The notes beneath the pieces are model-generated. The model searched no databases and was not told the origin of the DNA. It was given only the letters and a program-made list of their open reading frames with translations. Shown in pieces: positions 30,749 to 41,707 of a DNA stretch of 64,000 nt. The stretch lies in NCBI GenBank assembly GCA_963707445.1, contig CAVPPW010000013.1, positions 372,001 to 436,000 of the forward strand, written 5' to 3'. The translations under genes and the position numbers were made by a program. This stretch comes from JALORV01 sp963707445. Its GTDB lineage: Bacteria; Pseudomonadota; Gammaproteobacteria; Burkholderiales; Burkholderiaceae_F. Each line of letters opens with the position of its first letter. Within the stretch, counting starts at the first letter, position 1.

Positions 30749-32062
30749 TCAGGCCGCGCGCAGATGAGCAATGCGACCGGCACCGCCGCCCTGGCCCACC
30801 AGTTCCTGCACGAACTTCGGCAGCGTGAACAGCGCCGCATGCATCGCCGGATGGTAGAAGCGTAGGTCGCCGAGGCCACGCTCGAGCATCCGCTGGGCGA
30901 TTGTCTCGACGCTCGTGGCACGTGGATCGATCGTGTCGCTGGCGACCGCGAGGCACCATTGTGAACCGTACAGCGGAATGAACAGCGAAAGCGGTGCGAC
31001 GTGCTTGAACACCTTGCGCAGATTTGCAGCGTTTTTGCGCACGGTTTCCGCCTGATAGACGGGCGAGCCGAGGTGCAGCGTCAGCATGCCGCCCGGCTTG
31101 AGCACGCGCTGGCACATGCGGAAGAATTGCTCTGAATACAGGTGAAACGCCGGCGTGTCGGGATCGGTCAGATCCAGCACGATCATGTCGAAACGCTCAC
31201 TCGTCGACCGCACGTACTCGAAGCCGTCGCCGATGCGGATCTCGAGCCTCGGATCGTCGAGTGCACCGCGATGGATCGAGCCCAGGTACTTGCGCGAGAT
31301 CTCGATCACGACCGGGTCGAGTTCGGCCATCACGATGCGCCTGACGCTCGGGTGCTTGAAGAGCTCCTCGGACGATCCGCCGTCGCCGCCACCGATCACC
31401 AGGACCGACTCCGGGTTCGGGTGTGCGAGCGCGGCGGGGTGCGTCATGCACTCGTGATAGAAGAACTCGTCGCCCTCGGAGGTCATCAGGCGACCGTCGA
31501 GGCGAAACAGCCGGCCGAACTGGTGCGTGTCGAACACTTCGACGCGCTGGTAGGCCGACTCGATCTCCGCGAGCTTCTCCTTGACGGTAAAGCCATACCC
31601 AGTGTGCGCGTTGAGCCAGTCGAAGCTGAGCTGCGACTGCGCCGCTTCCGCCGCCTCCTGAACTTCACTGGCGTCGCCGTCGCCCGCCGCCACGTCACCG
31701 CGCGTGATGCGGTTCACCACCTGTTTCTGCGGGCGGAACGCCACGGTCAGCACGTCGAAGAGCTGCTCGGCCTTTGCCGTGTTGTCTTCGGTGAAGTTGC
31801 AGACGTAAACATCCAGCGTCACTCCGCGGCTCTCAGGCCACGTGTGAATCGCGAGGTGAGACTCCGCGAGAAGAATTGTGCCGGTGATGCCACCGGCCTG
31901 TCCTTTCCAGTCGGGAAAGGCGTGCCACTTCTCGTCAACTATGGTGAGACGCGCGTCCAGCGTAGCGTTGCGGCACAGCGAAGACAGCGCATCGAGATCC
32001 GTGAGAGTGGCCGCGCTGCAGCCGCATTCGAACAGATCGCCAGTCAGGTGAAGGCCTTGCAT
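30749..32062 (-). CDS. S-adenosylmethionine decarboxylase / spermidine synthase fusion
   Basis: 437 residues, intact. I choose ATG 32062 (MQGLHLTGDLFECGC) because the AdoMetDC domain starts there. Residues 1-125 form a class 1B AdoMetDC; the pyruvoyl precursor serine is Ser68 in LAESHLAIHTWPE. Residues about 145-437 form an aminopropyltransferase (SpeE) with VLVIGGGDGGSSEEL, MAELDPVVIEISR and VLDLTDPDTPA. One chain thus makes decarboxylated SAM and uses it to convert putrescine to spermidine. Such fusions are known but uncommon. Own terminator downstream. Confidence 0.92.
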   Translation of the reverse strand: MQGLHLTGDLFECGCSAATLTDLDALSSLCRNATLDARLTIVDEKWHAFPDWKGQAGGITGTILLAESHLAIHTWPESRGVTLDVYVCNFTEDNTAKAEQLFDVLTVAFRPQKQVVNRITRGDVAAGDGDASEVQEAAEAAQSQLSFDWLNAHTGYGFTVKEKLAEIESAYQRVEVFDTHQFGRLFRLDGRLMTSEGDEFFYHECMTHPAALAHPNPESVLVIGGGDGGSSEELFKHPSVRRIVMAELDPVVIEISRKYLGSIHRGALDDPRLEIRIGDGFEYVRSTSERFDMIVLDLTDPDTPAFHLYSEQFFRMCQRVLKPGGMLTLHLGSPVYQAETVRKNAANLRKVFKHVAPLSLFIPLYGSQWCLAVASDTIDPRATSVETIAQRMLERGLGDLRFYHPAMHAALFTLPKFVQELVGQGGGAGRIAHLRAA

Positions 32063-32582
32063 CTTCGTCCCCCAGCAGGTCCGCCCATATCGACCTGAAT
32101 CGCGACTCGCGTCGCAACCCCACGATCCGGGACTCGTGCGCTGTGGCGCGGCACGCGAGTCTTGCAGCTTGCGCTGCCCCTGCTGGCTGTGGCGGGAATG
32201 CTGCCTAACGGCACGTTGCCTTCGTTCGGTCGCCATGCCGCGTCAGTCTGCGGCGTGGCGTCCCGGAGTCGGCGCCCGTTGCGTCCTTCTGTTGTCCGGA
32301 TCGAATTTGGAAAAGCCCCGAATAGTAAAGGAAAACGCAGCGCGCTCAAAGAGTTGCCTCCTGCTGGAGCCGAGTTTGGAGCGCCCGCTCCAGCCGGGCC
32401 TGCGCCGCGTCAGCGCAGTGTCGCGGCTGCTGGAGTCAGTCGATATGCCTCGCTTTGCTAAAATTTGTCGCTTGCCGATGTCGCGGTTCGCAATTACCGC
32501 GCCGACCGCGACGATGCGCCAAGCGACACTGGCGCCCCGAATTCCGATCCAGATTCCGCTCCTCCTGCTTCAAGGCGCGACG
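32063..32582. other. Divergent spacer between the speD-speE fusion and tkt
   Basis: 520 bp without a credible gene. It holds an inverted repeat GCTGGAGC (32363-32370) / GCTCCAGC (32387-32394) and a likely tkt promoter at 32456-32464. No known leader RNA recognised. Confidence 0.4.
32456..32464 (+). promoter_or_regulatory. Possible extended -10 for the tkt-gap operon
   Basis: TTGCTAAAAT reads as an extended -10 (TGC followed by TAAAAT), about 120 bp before the tkt ATG; the -35 at the right distance is poor. Confidence 0.4.
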
Positions 32583-34626
32583 ATGAATGACGGCTCCCTG
32601 ATCGGCGCCATCCCGGCGGCGACGCGCGTGGAGATGGCCAACGCCATCCGCGCGCTCGCGATGGACGCGGTGCAGAAGGCGAATTCCGGACACCCTGGAA
32701 TGCCGATGGGCATGGCGGACATCGCCGTGGCGCTCTGGGCGGGCCACCTGTCACACAATCCGGCGAACCCGCGTGGCCGAATCGGGATCGTTTCGTGCTC
32801 TCCAACGGGCACGGCTCGATGCTGCAGTACGCACTGCTGTACCTGACTGGCTACGCGCTGCCGATCGAGGAGCTGACGCGGTTCAGGCAGTTGGAAAGCC
32901 GCACGCCGGGACATCCGGAGCATGGCCTGACGCCAGGTGTCGAAACAACGACGGGGCCGCTCGGGCAGGGTCTCGCCAACGCCGTCGGCATGGCGCTCAG
33001 CGAAAAGCTGCTGGCGGCGGAGTTCAACCGCCCGGGCCATACGGTGATCGATCACCGCACCTGGGTGTTCGTCGGCGACGGCTGCCTGATGGAGGGCATC
33101 TCGCACGAAGCGGCTTCGCTGGCGGGAACGTGGCGACTTAACAAGCTCGTCGCGGTTTATGACGACAACGGCATCTCGATCGATGGGCACGTCAGCGGCT
33201 GGTTCAACGATGACACGCGCCAGCGCTTCATGGCGTACGGTTGGCACGTGATCGGGCCGATTGACGGCCATGACATCGACACCGTGGATGCCGCGATCGC
33301 GGAAGCGAAAGCCGAGCAGGACCGGCCGACGTTGATCATCGCGCGGACAGTGATCGGCAAGGGTTCACCAGGCCGCGCAGGCAGCGAAAAAGCGCATGGC
33401 GAAGCACTCGGCGACGCCGAAGTCGCAGCGACGCGCCTGGCGATCGGATGGGAACACCAACCGTTCTCGGTCCCTGCGACTGTCCGCGCTGCCTGGGACG
33501 CGCGTGAGCGCGGCGCAGCGCGCGAGGCAGCGTGGCAACGCGCGTTCGCAGCGTATGCGAGCGCGTTTCCGCGTGAGGCCGCCGAGCTGCGGCGGCGTCT
33601 GGCGAACGAGCTGCCGCCCGAGTTCGCGCCGACATTGCAGGCCGCGCTCGCAGCCGCTGAGGCCAAGCGCGAGTCCGTCGCCACCCGCAAGGCGTCGCAG
33701 CTCGCGCTCGAGGCGCTTGCGCCCGTGCTGCCGGAACTGATCGGCGGGTCGGCCGATCTCACCGGCAGCAACCTCACGAAATGGAGCGCTGCCAAGGCGC
33801 TGCGGCCCGACGCGCTCGCCGGCCGGCACATCCACTATGGCGTGCGCGAGTTCGGAATGAGCGCGATCGCCAGCGGCATCGCGCTGCACGGCGGCTACAT
33901 TCCGTTCGTCGGAACGTTCCTGGTGTTCTCCGACTACGCGCGCAACGCCGTGCGCATGGCGGCGCTGATGCGGCAGCGCGTGATCTACGTTTTCACGCAT
34001 GACTCGATCGGACTCGGCGAGGATGGTCCGACGCACCAGGCCGTCGAGCACGCCGCCAGCCTGCGACTGATTCCGCATCTGGATGTGTGGCGGCCGGCCG
34101 ACACGGTCGAAACGCTCGTGGCCTGGGCGGCTGCGCTCGAACGGCGCGACGGCCCGACGGCGTTGCTGCTGTCGCGACAGAATGTTCCGTTTCTCGCCGA
34201 CGGACGCGATGCCGGACTGATTCGCAGGGGCGGCTATACGCTGGCGGAGGCTGCCGGCGGCGCTGCGCGCGCACGGGCCGTGCTGATTGCCACCGGATCG
34301 GAATTGCCGCTGGCCGTCGGAGCGCAGAAGGCGCTGCAGGCGGCCGGCGTGCCGGTACGGGTTGTTTCGATGCCGTCGACGACGGTCTTCGATCGGCAGG
34401 CCGCCGATTACAAGTCGAGCGTGCTGCCGGATGGCGTGCCGCGGATCGCGATCGAGGCCGGGGTGACCGATTTCTGGTGGAAGTACGTCCGTGCCGAAGG
34501 CGCCGTGGTCGGCATCGACCGCTTCGGTGAATCAGCGCCGGCCGCGGATCTTTTCAAACATTTCGGATTCACGGTCGACAATGTCGTCGCGACCGTGAAC
34601 GCGGTCCTTGCGAAAGGGAAGAAGAC

Positions 34627-34630
<4 letters not shown>
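32583..34630 (+). CDS. tkt: Transketolase (one frameshift)
   Basis: ThDP enzyme of the pentose-phosphate pathway. ATG MNDGSLIGAIPAATRVEMAN. Motifs: SGHPGMPMGMADIA, LSNGHGSMLQYALLY, GPLGQGLANAVGMALSEKLL, ThDP/Mg site FVGDGCLMEGISHEAASLAG...YDDNGISIDG, and ALHGGYIPFVGTFLVFSDY in the pyrimidine domain. A missing base near 32773 disrupts NPANPRWPNRDRF. About 682 residues. Stop overlaps the gap start, so it leads the glycolytic block. Confidence 0.95.
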
Positions 34631-35641
<1,011 letters not shown>

Positions 35642-35951
35642 TCTGCGCAGCGTGGCCCGCTCCGGTCTGCTGAGCTGACGCATCCACAGCCCCGGCCGGC
35701 CCCTGCGGCAGATGTTGGGCGGGCCAACCGACGGTCGGCGTCCGACGGATGCCGGAAACAATCACTTACATCGGCCGCCGTAATCTGAACCAGCAGCTCG
35801 CGCGTTAGTCGAATCACGGCTACTGCGTGTTCGTGCTCCAGCGAGAGGCTTTCGCCTGCCTTTTTGGCCATCCGGAGCCGCTACTGCGATGCCACCATGC
35901 CGGGCCGATGGTCGAGCGAAGCGGCCGGTCCGACCCAGGAGTTCATCCGTG
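35642..35951. other. Intergenic region between gap and the subtilase gene
   Basis: 310 bp, no credible gene. AGGAG near 35937-35942 is the subtilase ribosome site. A weak hairpin AGGCTTTCGCCT followed by TTTTT near 35850-35875 might end the tkt-gap transcript. Confidence 0.3.
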
Positions 35952-37769
35952 ATGCGTCCTTTGCACGTTGCCTTCGCCACATCGATTGCCGCGGTGATTG
36001 TCACCTCGTGGCCGGCCAACTCGGCGCCTGCGGCCGCGGTCATGACACAGAAGCAGGCCGCGCTCAGGGGACTGACCGTCACCCGCAATGCGCGCGAGCC
36101 GCGCGTCGACAAACTGATCGTCGGGCTGAAGGAGCACCGCGGTCGCGGCCCGCGCCGAGGCGCTCAGCGCAGATCGCGTGCAATCGCTGGGACGCTCGGC
36201 CGGCATCACGCTGAAAGCGCTGCGATCCGTTGGAAGGGCGCGCGCATCTGATGCAGCTCGATCGGTCAATGACAGTCTCCGAAGCGCGCGCCGTCGCCGC
36301 CCGTCTTGCGCAGGACCCGACGGTCGAATTCGCCGAGCCCAACGTGCGCTTTCATGTGCTCGCGACTCCAAATGAGGTGCGCTACACGCAATGGCAGTGG
36401 AACCTGTTCGCGCCGACGTCGAGCTACACCGGAGCTGCCGGTGCGACCAGCGTCACCGCAACGGCAGTCGGTGGCGGCAACCTGCCGCCTGCCTGGGACT
36501 TTTCGATCGGCAAGGACGTTGTCGTCGCTGTCATCGATACCGGGATCGTCAATCACACGGACCTCAACGGTATGGCGGGGGGTGCGACCTACGTGCCGAG
36601 TGGCCGGTTCCTGCCCGGCTACGATTTCGTGTCGTCGAACAACGGATCGATGGCACCGGCGAACTTCGTCGCCAATGACGGCGACGGGCGCGATGCCGAT
36701 CCCTCCGACCCCGGCGACTGGATCACGGCGCAGGAAAAGACGCTATACCCGGACGACTGCACTGGTGCGTCGGAAACCCCGCCGTATGCCGCGAGCGACA
36801 GCACCTGGCACGGCACGCACATGGCGGGCATCCTCGCGGCCACCGCGAACAATTCGGTGGGCATCGCCGGCATCGGCTGGAACGTCAAGATCGTGCCGGT
36901 GCGAGCCCTCGGCAAATGCGGCGGCGATCTCAACGACATCGCCGACGCGATCCGCTGGGCAGCCGGGCTTCCGGTGAGCGGCGTTCCGGATAATCCGAAC
37001 AAGGCGAGCGTGATCAGTCTGAGCCTCGGCGGCGGCGACACCTGCAGCACCTACATGCAGAGTGCCGTCGACGCGGCGACGGCTGCCGGCGTGACAATCG
37101 TCGCCGCGGCGGGCAATGAAGGAGTCGATCGGACTGATCGCGCCGGCCAACTGCAACGGCGTGATCGCGGTCACCGCCCACACGATCAACGGCGAGAACG
37201 CCGACTACGCCAATGTCGCCAGCACCACGTCGCCGAAAGCAGAAATGCTGAGCGCGCCCGGCGGTGGTACGCCGACCACGCTGGGTGCCGGCGGACCGAC
37301 CGACAACCCGAACTGGGACGGTTACTACATCTGGTCGACGGTGCTCTTCGGTCCGACGACGCCGACCAGCAGCACTTCGTCCGGACAAAGCGGCCCGGCG
37401 TACGCGGGATTCGTCGGCACAAGCGCGGCGGCGCCGCAGGTGGCCGGCGTGGCCGCGCTGATCAAAGCGATAGCTCCCAGCGCGACGCCTGTCGAGATCC
37501 GCTCTTACCTGCTCAGCACGGTCCGCGCATTTCCCGCAGGCAGTGTCTGTGCGCCGAACGGCACGTTCGTCGGCCAGTGCGGCAAGGGACTGCTCGATGC
37601 CGGCAATGCGATGGTCGCCGCTGGCGCGGTCGCTTCAACCCCACCAATCGCTTCAACCCCACCAATCGCATCGTCGTCGGGGGGCGGTGGAGGTGGCGGG
37701 GCGCTACCGACGCTACAATTGCTGCTGCTCGGCGCGCTGTGCGTCGTGCCGTCGATCCGCAAGCGCTGA
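35952..37769 (+). CDS. Secreted S8 subtilisin-like protease with GlyGly-CTERM-like tail (three frameshifts)
   Basis: Signal peptide MRPLHVAFATSIAAVIVTSW with cleavage around ANSAPA, a propeptide-like segment (VQSLGRSAGITLKAL, MTVSEARAVAARLAQDP), then the S8 domain: catalytic Asp in VIDTGIVNHTDL, His in HGTHMAGILAA, oxyanion-hole region and Ser in GTSAAAPQVAGVAAL. The end is a STPPIA repeat, a run of seven glycines, a hydrophobic stretch and RKR, the layout of a GlyGly-CTERM sorting tail. Extra bases inferred at about 36135, 36229 and 37133. About 604 residues. The adjacent convergent gene is a rhombosortase candidate, which would process this tail. Confidence 0.88.
37631..37666 (+). repeat. 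Two tandem 18-bp repeats in the subtilase tail
   Basis: CGCTTCAACCCCACCAAT occurs twice in direct succession and encodes STPPIA twice, just before the glycine run. It acts as a spacer between protease domain and sorting tail. Confidence 0.85.
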
Positions 37770-38336
37770 CGCTAGTCCGAGCACGGTCCCGCAGGCGGCA
37801 CCGATCAGGTGCGCCTGCGGCACGACGGCAGCACCGAGCCAATCTGCGTACGGAAGCGCGTCTCCGGCGGGTTGTTCGAGCAGCACCTTGATCCAGCCGC
37901 CTGCGAGCAGCGCAAGCGGCAGCCACAAGGTGCGCAGCGTGCGCGGCTGCGCCTTGACGAGCCATGCCGCCGCCCCGGCGAAGAACAGGCCGTGGACGAC
38001 ACCCGACAGGCCGCGGTACCAGCCGATCGTCGGATACAGCAGCGCCAGACCAAAACTGATCGCAAGCGCGCACGTGCCCAGGACGATGCCCTGACGCGCG
38101 GCGCGCAGGTCCGGAGAAAAGAGGCGGGCGACGATCAGCAAGGCGACCGCGTTGATCACTGCGTGCTGCCAGTTGAGGTGTACCAGATGTCCGCTCAGCA
38201 GCCGCCAGGGTTCGGAAGCGAGCAACTCGCGTCGGTATTCCCACTGCTCTGCGTTCGCGGTCGCGACGAGCACCATGACGACGGCGGCGACGCCGACGGC
38301 AACGTGCTCTGCCGATGAAACCCTGAACACGCGCAT
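37713..38336 (-). CDS. Rhombosortase-like intramembrane serine protease
   Basis: 207 residues, ATG at 38336 (MRVFRVSSAEHVAVG), intact. Rhomboid fold of about six helices: HLVHLNWQHAVINAVALL after the first helix, catalytic serine in WYRGLSGVVHGLFFAGA, and histidine in AHLIGAACGTVLGL. The short size and WY.GLSGV.HG form match rhombosortases (RrtA), which cleave GlyGly-CTERM tails. It converges on and overlaps by 57 bp the gene for a protein with such a tail. Divergent from pgk. Confidence 0.83.
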   Translation of the reverse strand: MRVFRVSSAEHVAVGVAAVVMVLVATANAEQWEYRRELLASEPWRLLSGHLVHLNWQHAVINAVALLIVARLFSPDLRAARQGIVLGTCALAISFGLALLYPTIGWYRGLSGVVHGLFFAGAAAWLVKAQPRTLRTLWLPLALLAGGWIKVLLEQPAGDALPYADWLGAAVVPQAHLIGAACGTVLGLASALADRRHDAQRAEQQQL

Positions 38337-38360
38337 CCGATCTCCGCAGGTGACCGCTCG

Positions 38361-38366
38361 TATAAT
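38361..38366 (+). promoter_or_regulatory. Promoter -10 for pgk
   Basis: A consensus TATAAT in CGTATAATGCCC, 73 bp before the pgk ATG and 25 bp behind the rhombosortase start. No clear -35. Confidence 0.5.
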
Positions 38367-38438
38367 GCCCAACTCGTTTTCGTTGCGCGCGCCCGTTTGC
38401 GGGCGTGCCGACGCTCTCCAGACCTCCTGACCGACTCC

Positions 38439-39641
38439 ATGCACGTCCGCACCCTCGAGGAAGTCGTTCGCGGCGGGCAGGTCGCCGGACGACGCGTGTT
38501 CATCCGTTCGGACCTCAATGTGCCTTTCGACGATGCCGGCCGCATCAGCGACGACACCCGGATCCGGGCCTCGATCCCCGCGATTCGCATGGCGCTCGAT
38601 GCGGGCGCGGCGGTCATGGTGACGTCGCATCTCGGGCGTCCGACGGAAGGGGAAATGAAGCCCGAGGAGTCGCTGCTGCCGGTCGCGCAGCGACTCGGCG
38701 AGCTGCTCGGGCGCCCGGTGCCGCTGCGCACCGGGTGGGTCGATGGTGTCGACGTCCGGCCCGGCGAGGTCGTGCTGCTCGAGAACTGCCGCGTCAACAA
38801 GGGCGAGAAGAAGAACAGCGACGAACTGGCCCGCAAGATCGCCGCATTGTGCGACGTCTATGTCAACGATGCCTTTGGTACGGCTCACCGGGCGGAAGCG
38901 ACGACGCACGGTGTTGCGAAGTTCGCACCGATCGCGTGTGCCGGTCCGCTGCTGGCGGCCGAGATCGAGGCTCTCGGGCGCACGCTTGGCAATCCGAAGC
39001 GCCCGCTGGTCGCCATCGTTGCCGGGTCGAAGGTTTCGACCAAGCTCACGCTGCTCAACAATCTCGCGGTCAAGGTCGATCGGCTGATCGTCGGCGGCGG
39101 GATTGCCAACACGTTCCTGCTCGCCGAGGGATTTCCTATCGGCAGGTCGCTCGCCGAGCCCGATCTCGTGCCTGAGTGCAAGAAGGTGCTGGCGACCCTG
39201 TCCGCGAAGGGTGCGACGTTGCCATTGCCGATCGACGTGATCGTCGCTCGCGAGTTTTCGCCGACCGCTCCGGCCACGGTCCGCCGTGCCGACGACGTGC
39301 ATGCGGACGAGATGATCCTCGACATCGGTCCGCAAAGCGCGCTTGCGCTGTCGCATGTGCTGCGCGACGCCGGCACCATCATCTGGAACGGTCCGATCGG
39401 GGTGTTCGAGTTCGACGAATTTTCCGAAGGCACGCGCCAGATGGCGCTGGCGATCGCCGAAGCCACCGCCAACGGTGCGTTCTCGATCGCCGGCGGCGGC
39501 GATACGCTCGCTGCGATCACGCGCTACGGAATCGCCGATCGCATCAGCTATATCTCGACCGGCGGTGGTGCCTTCCTCGAGTTTCTCGAAGGCAAGGAAC
39601 TGCCGGCGATCGAGGTTCTGCGACGGCGGGCAACGGCATGA
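38439..39641 (+). CDS. pgk: Phosphoglycerate kinase
   Basis: 400 residues, intact. MHVRTLEEVVRGGQVAGRR; substrate motif FIRSDLNVPFDD, TSHLGRP, LLENCRVNKGEKKN, VNDAFGTAHRA, AGSKVSTKLTLL and the nucleotide loop SIAGGGDTLAAI near the end. The ATG at 38439 is chosen over a longer upstream frame that would overlap the promoter. Confidence 0.96.
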   Translation: MHVRTLEEVVRGGQVAGRRVFIRSDLNVPFDDAGRISDDTRIRASIPAIRMALDAGAAVMVTSHLGRPTEGEMKPEESLLPVAQRLGELLGRPVPLRTGWVDGVDVRPGEVVLLENCRVNKGEKKNSDELARKIAALCDVYVNDAFGTAHRAEATTHGVAKFAPIACAGPLLAAEIEALGRTLGNPKRPLVAIVAGSKVSTKLTLLNNLAVKVDRLIVGGGIANTFLLAEGFPIGRSLAEPDLVPECKKVLATLSAKGATLPLPIDVIVAREFSPTAPATVRRADDVHADEMILDIGPQSALALSHVLRDAGTIIWNGPIGVFEFDEFSEGTRQMALAIAEATANGAFSIAGGGDTLAAITRYGIADRISYISTGGGAFLEFLEGKELPAIEVLRRRATA

Positions 39642-39666
39642 CGACCGCTGAACACGGAGGCATGCT

Positions 39667-40098
39667 TTGAGCCGCTTCGCCGTGGCCGGCATCGACCACG
39701 TACACATCTATGTGCGCAATCGCGCCGCTGCTGCTCGCTGGTACGGCACGGTGCTCGGGCTGCGGCGCGACCGGCGCTTTGCCGCCTGGGCGCGCGAAGT
39801 TGGCGGCCCGCTGACGCTGACCGCGGCCGACGGCATCACGCACGTCGCGCTGTTCGAGGACGAACGCCGCGCGGGTCACGGCACCACGGTTGCCTTGCGA
39901 ACCGACGGTGCGGGTTTCCTCGCGTTCTCGAAGCGCGCGCCGCGGCTGCCGCTTTTCGACAAGCGTCGCCGCCGGTCGGCGCCGCGCCTGCAGGATCACG
40001 ATCAGTCGCTGTCGCTGTATTTCAGCGATCCCGATGGCAATCCGGTGGAGCTGACCACCTACGACGTCATCGCAGCGCGGCTCGCGCTGCGCGCCTAG
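39667..40098 (+). CDS. Glyoxalase/VOC superfamily protein
   Basis: 143 residues. TTG start behind GGAGG (39656-39660): MSRFAVAGIDHVHIYVRN. VOC fold with metal-ligand candidates His in IDHVHIYV, His in HVALFE and Glu in DPDGNPVELTTYD. Similar to betaproteobacterial bleomycin/glyoxalase-type proteins; substrate unknown. The in-frame upstream ATG is separated by a stop (ATGCTTTGA), so a non-ATG start is needed. Sits between pgk and pyk. Confidence 0.78.
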   Translation: MSRFAVAGIDHVHIYVRNRAAAARWYGTVLGLRRDRRFAAWAREVGGPLTLTAADGITHVALFEDERRAGHGTTVALRTDGAGFLAFSKRAPRLPLFDKRRRRSAPRLQDHDQSLSLYFSDPDGNPVELTTYDVIAARLALRA

Positions 40099-40116
40099 TC
40101 GAACCGCGGAGCCGAC

Positions 40117-41554
40117 ATGCCACGCAGCACCAAGATCGTTGCCACGCTCGGACCCGCGTCGAGCGATCCGCTGGTGCTCGAGCGCATGCTTGCCGCGGGT
40201 GTCGACGTCGTGCGCTTCAATTTCTCGCACGGTTCGGCCGAAGACCATCTCGAGCGCGCACGACATGTACGCGAGGCGGCCGCGCGGATCGGCCGCGACA
40301 TCGCGATCATGGCCGACCTGCAGGGGCCGAAGGTCAGGGTCGGGCGGTTCAAGGGTGGCCGCGTCGCGCTGCGCGCCGGTGCCCCGTTCGTGCTCGATGC
40401 CAGTGTTGAACTGGGCGACGAGCAGCGTGCCGGGCTCGACTACAAGGATCTGCCGAAAGATGTCCGCGGCGGCGATACGCTGTTGCTCAACGACGGCCTG
40501 ATCGTGCTCGACGTCCATCGGGTCGAAGGCAGCGAGATTCACACCACGGTCAGGATCGGCGGTGATCTGTCGGACAACAAGGGCATCAACAAACAGGGCG
40601 GTGGCCTGTCGGCGCCGGCGCTGACCGGCAAGGATGTGCGCGACATCGAGACCGCGATGCAGTGCGGCGCCGATTACGTCGCCGTCTCGTTCGTCAAGAA
40701 CCGCACCGACGTGGAGATGGCACGACAGCTCACGACGATCGCCGGCGAAAAGCATGGCGTGAAACCGCAGATCATCTCGAAGATCGAGCGCGCCGAAGCG
40801 ATCCCGCTGCTGCGCGAGATCCTGGAGGCTTCCGACGGCATCATGGTCGCTCGCGGCGATCTCGCCGTCGAAGTTGGCAACGCCGCGGTTCCGGCGCTGC
40901 AGAAGCGGATGATCAAGCTCGCGCGCGCCGCCAACAAGCTGGCGATCACGGCCACCCAGATGATGGAGTCGATGATCGTCAACGCGGTGCCGACCCGCGC
41001 CGAAGTGAGCGATGTCGCCAACGCGGTGCTCGACGGGACCGACGCGGTGATGCTGTCGGCTGAGACCGCAGCCGGAAAATATCCGGTCGAAGTCGTCGAG
41101 GCGGTGGCGAGCATCGTCGAAGAGGCGGATCGCTCGGAAACGGTCGAGCTCGACATGCAGTTCATCGACCAGACTTTTACGCGCGTCGACCAGTCGATCG
41201 CGTATGGCGCGCTCTTCACCGCGTTTCCACCTGCGCTGCGCGGCGATCTGCGCGCTGACTGAATCGGGCTCGACCACGCTGTGGATGAGCCGCCACGACG
41301 TCGACGTGCCAATTTACGCGCTGACGCCGATCGCGGCGACGGCGCGGCGGCTGGCGCTCTATCGCAACGTCAGCCCGCTGCACTTCACCGCGGTCGCGGA
41401 CCGCGACGCCGCGCTTGCAAGTGCCGAGCGCATGCTGCTCGACAAGGGCGTCGTCAAGCGCGGTGATCTGATCGTGATGACCGTCGGCGAGCCGATGGGG
41501 CAGGCCGGCGGAACCAACACGTTGAAGATCGTGCGCGTGGGCGAACACGCCTGA
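40117..41554 (+). CDS. pyk: Pyruvate kinase (one frameshift)
   Basis: MPRSTKIVATLGPASSDP, active-site segments MADLQGPKVRVG, DLPKDVRGGDTLLLNDG, SKIERAEAI and ATQMMESMI. One extra c at 41227 produces a false stop; the C-terminal domain resumes HLRCAAICALTESGSTTLW and ends GGTNTLKIVRVGEHA. About 478 residues. Last step of glycolysis; follows the VOC gene by 18 bp. Confidence 0.95.
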
Positions 41555-41649
41555 GACCGCGGGTGGAGACCTGCGGCGCGGCTCATGCGCGCCCCTACGT
41601 GTCGGCCGAAGCGGGATTCCGATCAGTCCGCGGTGCGCAGATCGCTCGC

Positions 41650-41679
41650 TTGGTCGCGCGTTCCACGCTCGCATAGAAT
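41650..41679 (+). promoter_or_regulatory. Possible sigma-70 promoter for fba
   Basis: TTGGTC (41650-41655), 18-base spacer, TAGAAT (41674-41679), 28 bp before the fba ATG. Confidence 0.45.
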
Positions 41680-41707
41680 CAGCGGTTAACAATCGAAGGA
41701 GGATGCA

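Noticed and set aside
31142..32098. A 318-aa plus-strand open frame
   Set aside because: It is antisense to the speD-speE fusion, which has clear domain motifs.
39639..39671. A 10-codon leader peptide between pgk and the VOC gene (MTTAEHGGML)
   Set aside because: Too short to support; the ATGA overlap can be chance, and the VOC gene has its own ribosome site.
37713..39707. A 664-aa minus-strand frame extending upstream of the rhombosortase
   Set aside because: The part beyond 38336 is antisense to pgk and has no family features; the rhombosortase begins at MRVFRVSSAEH.
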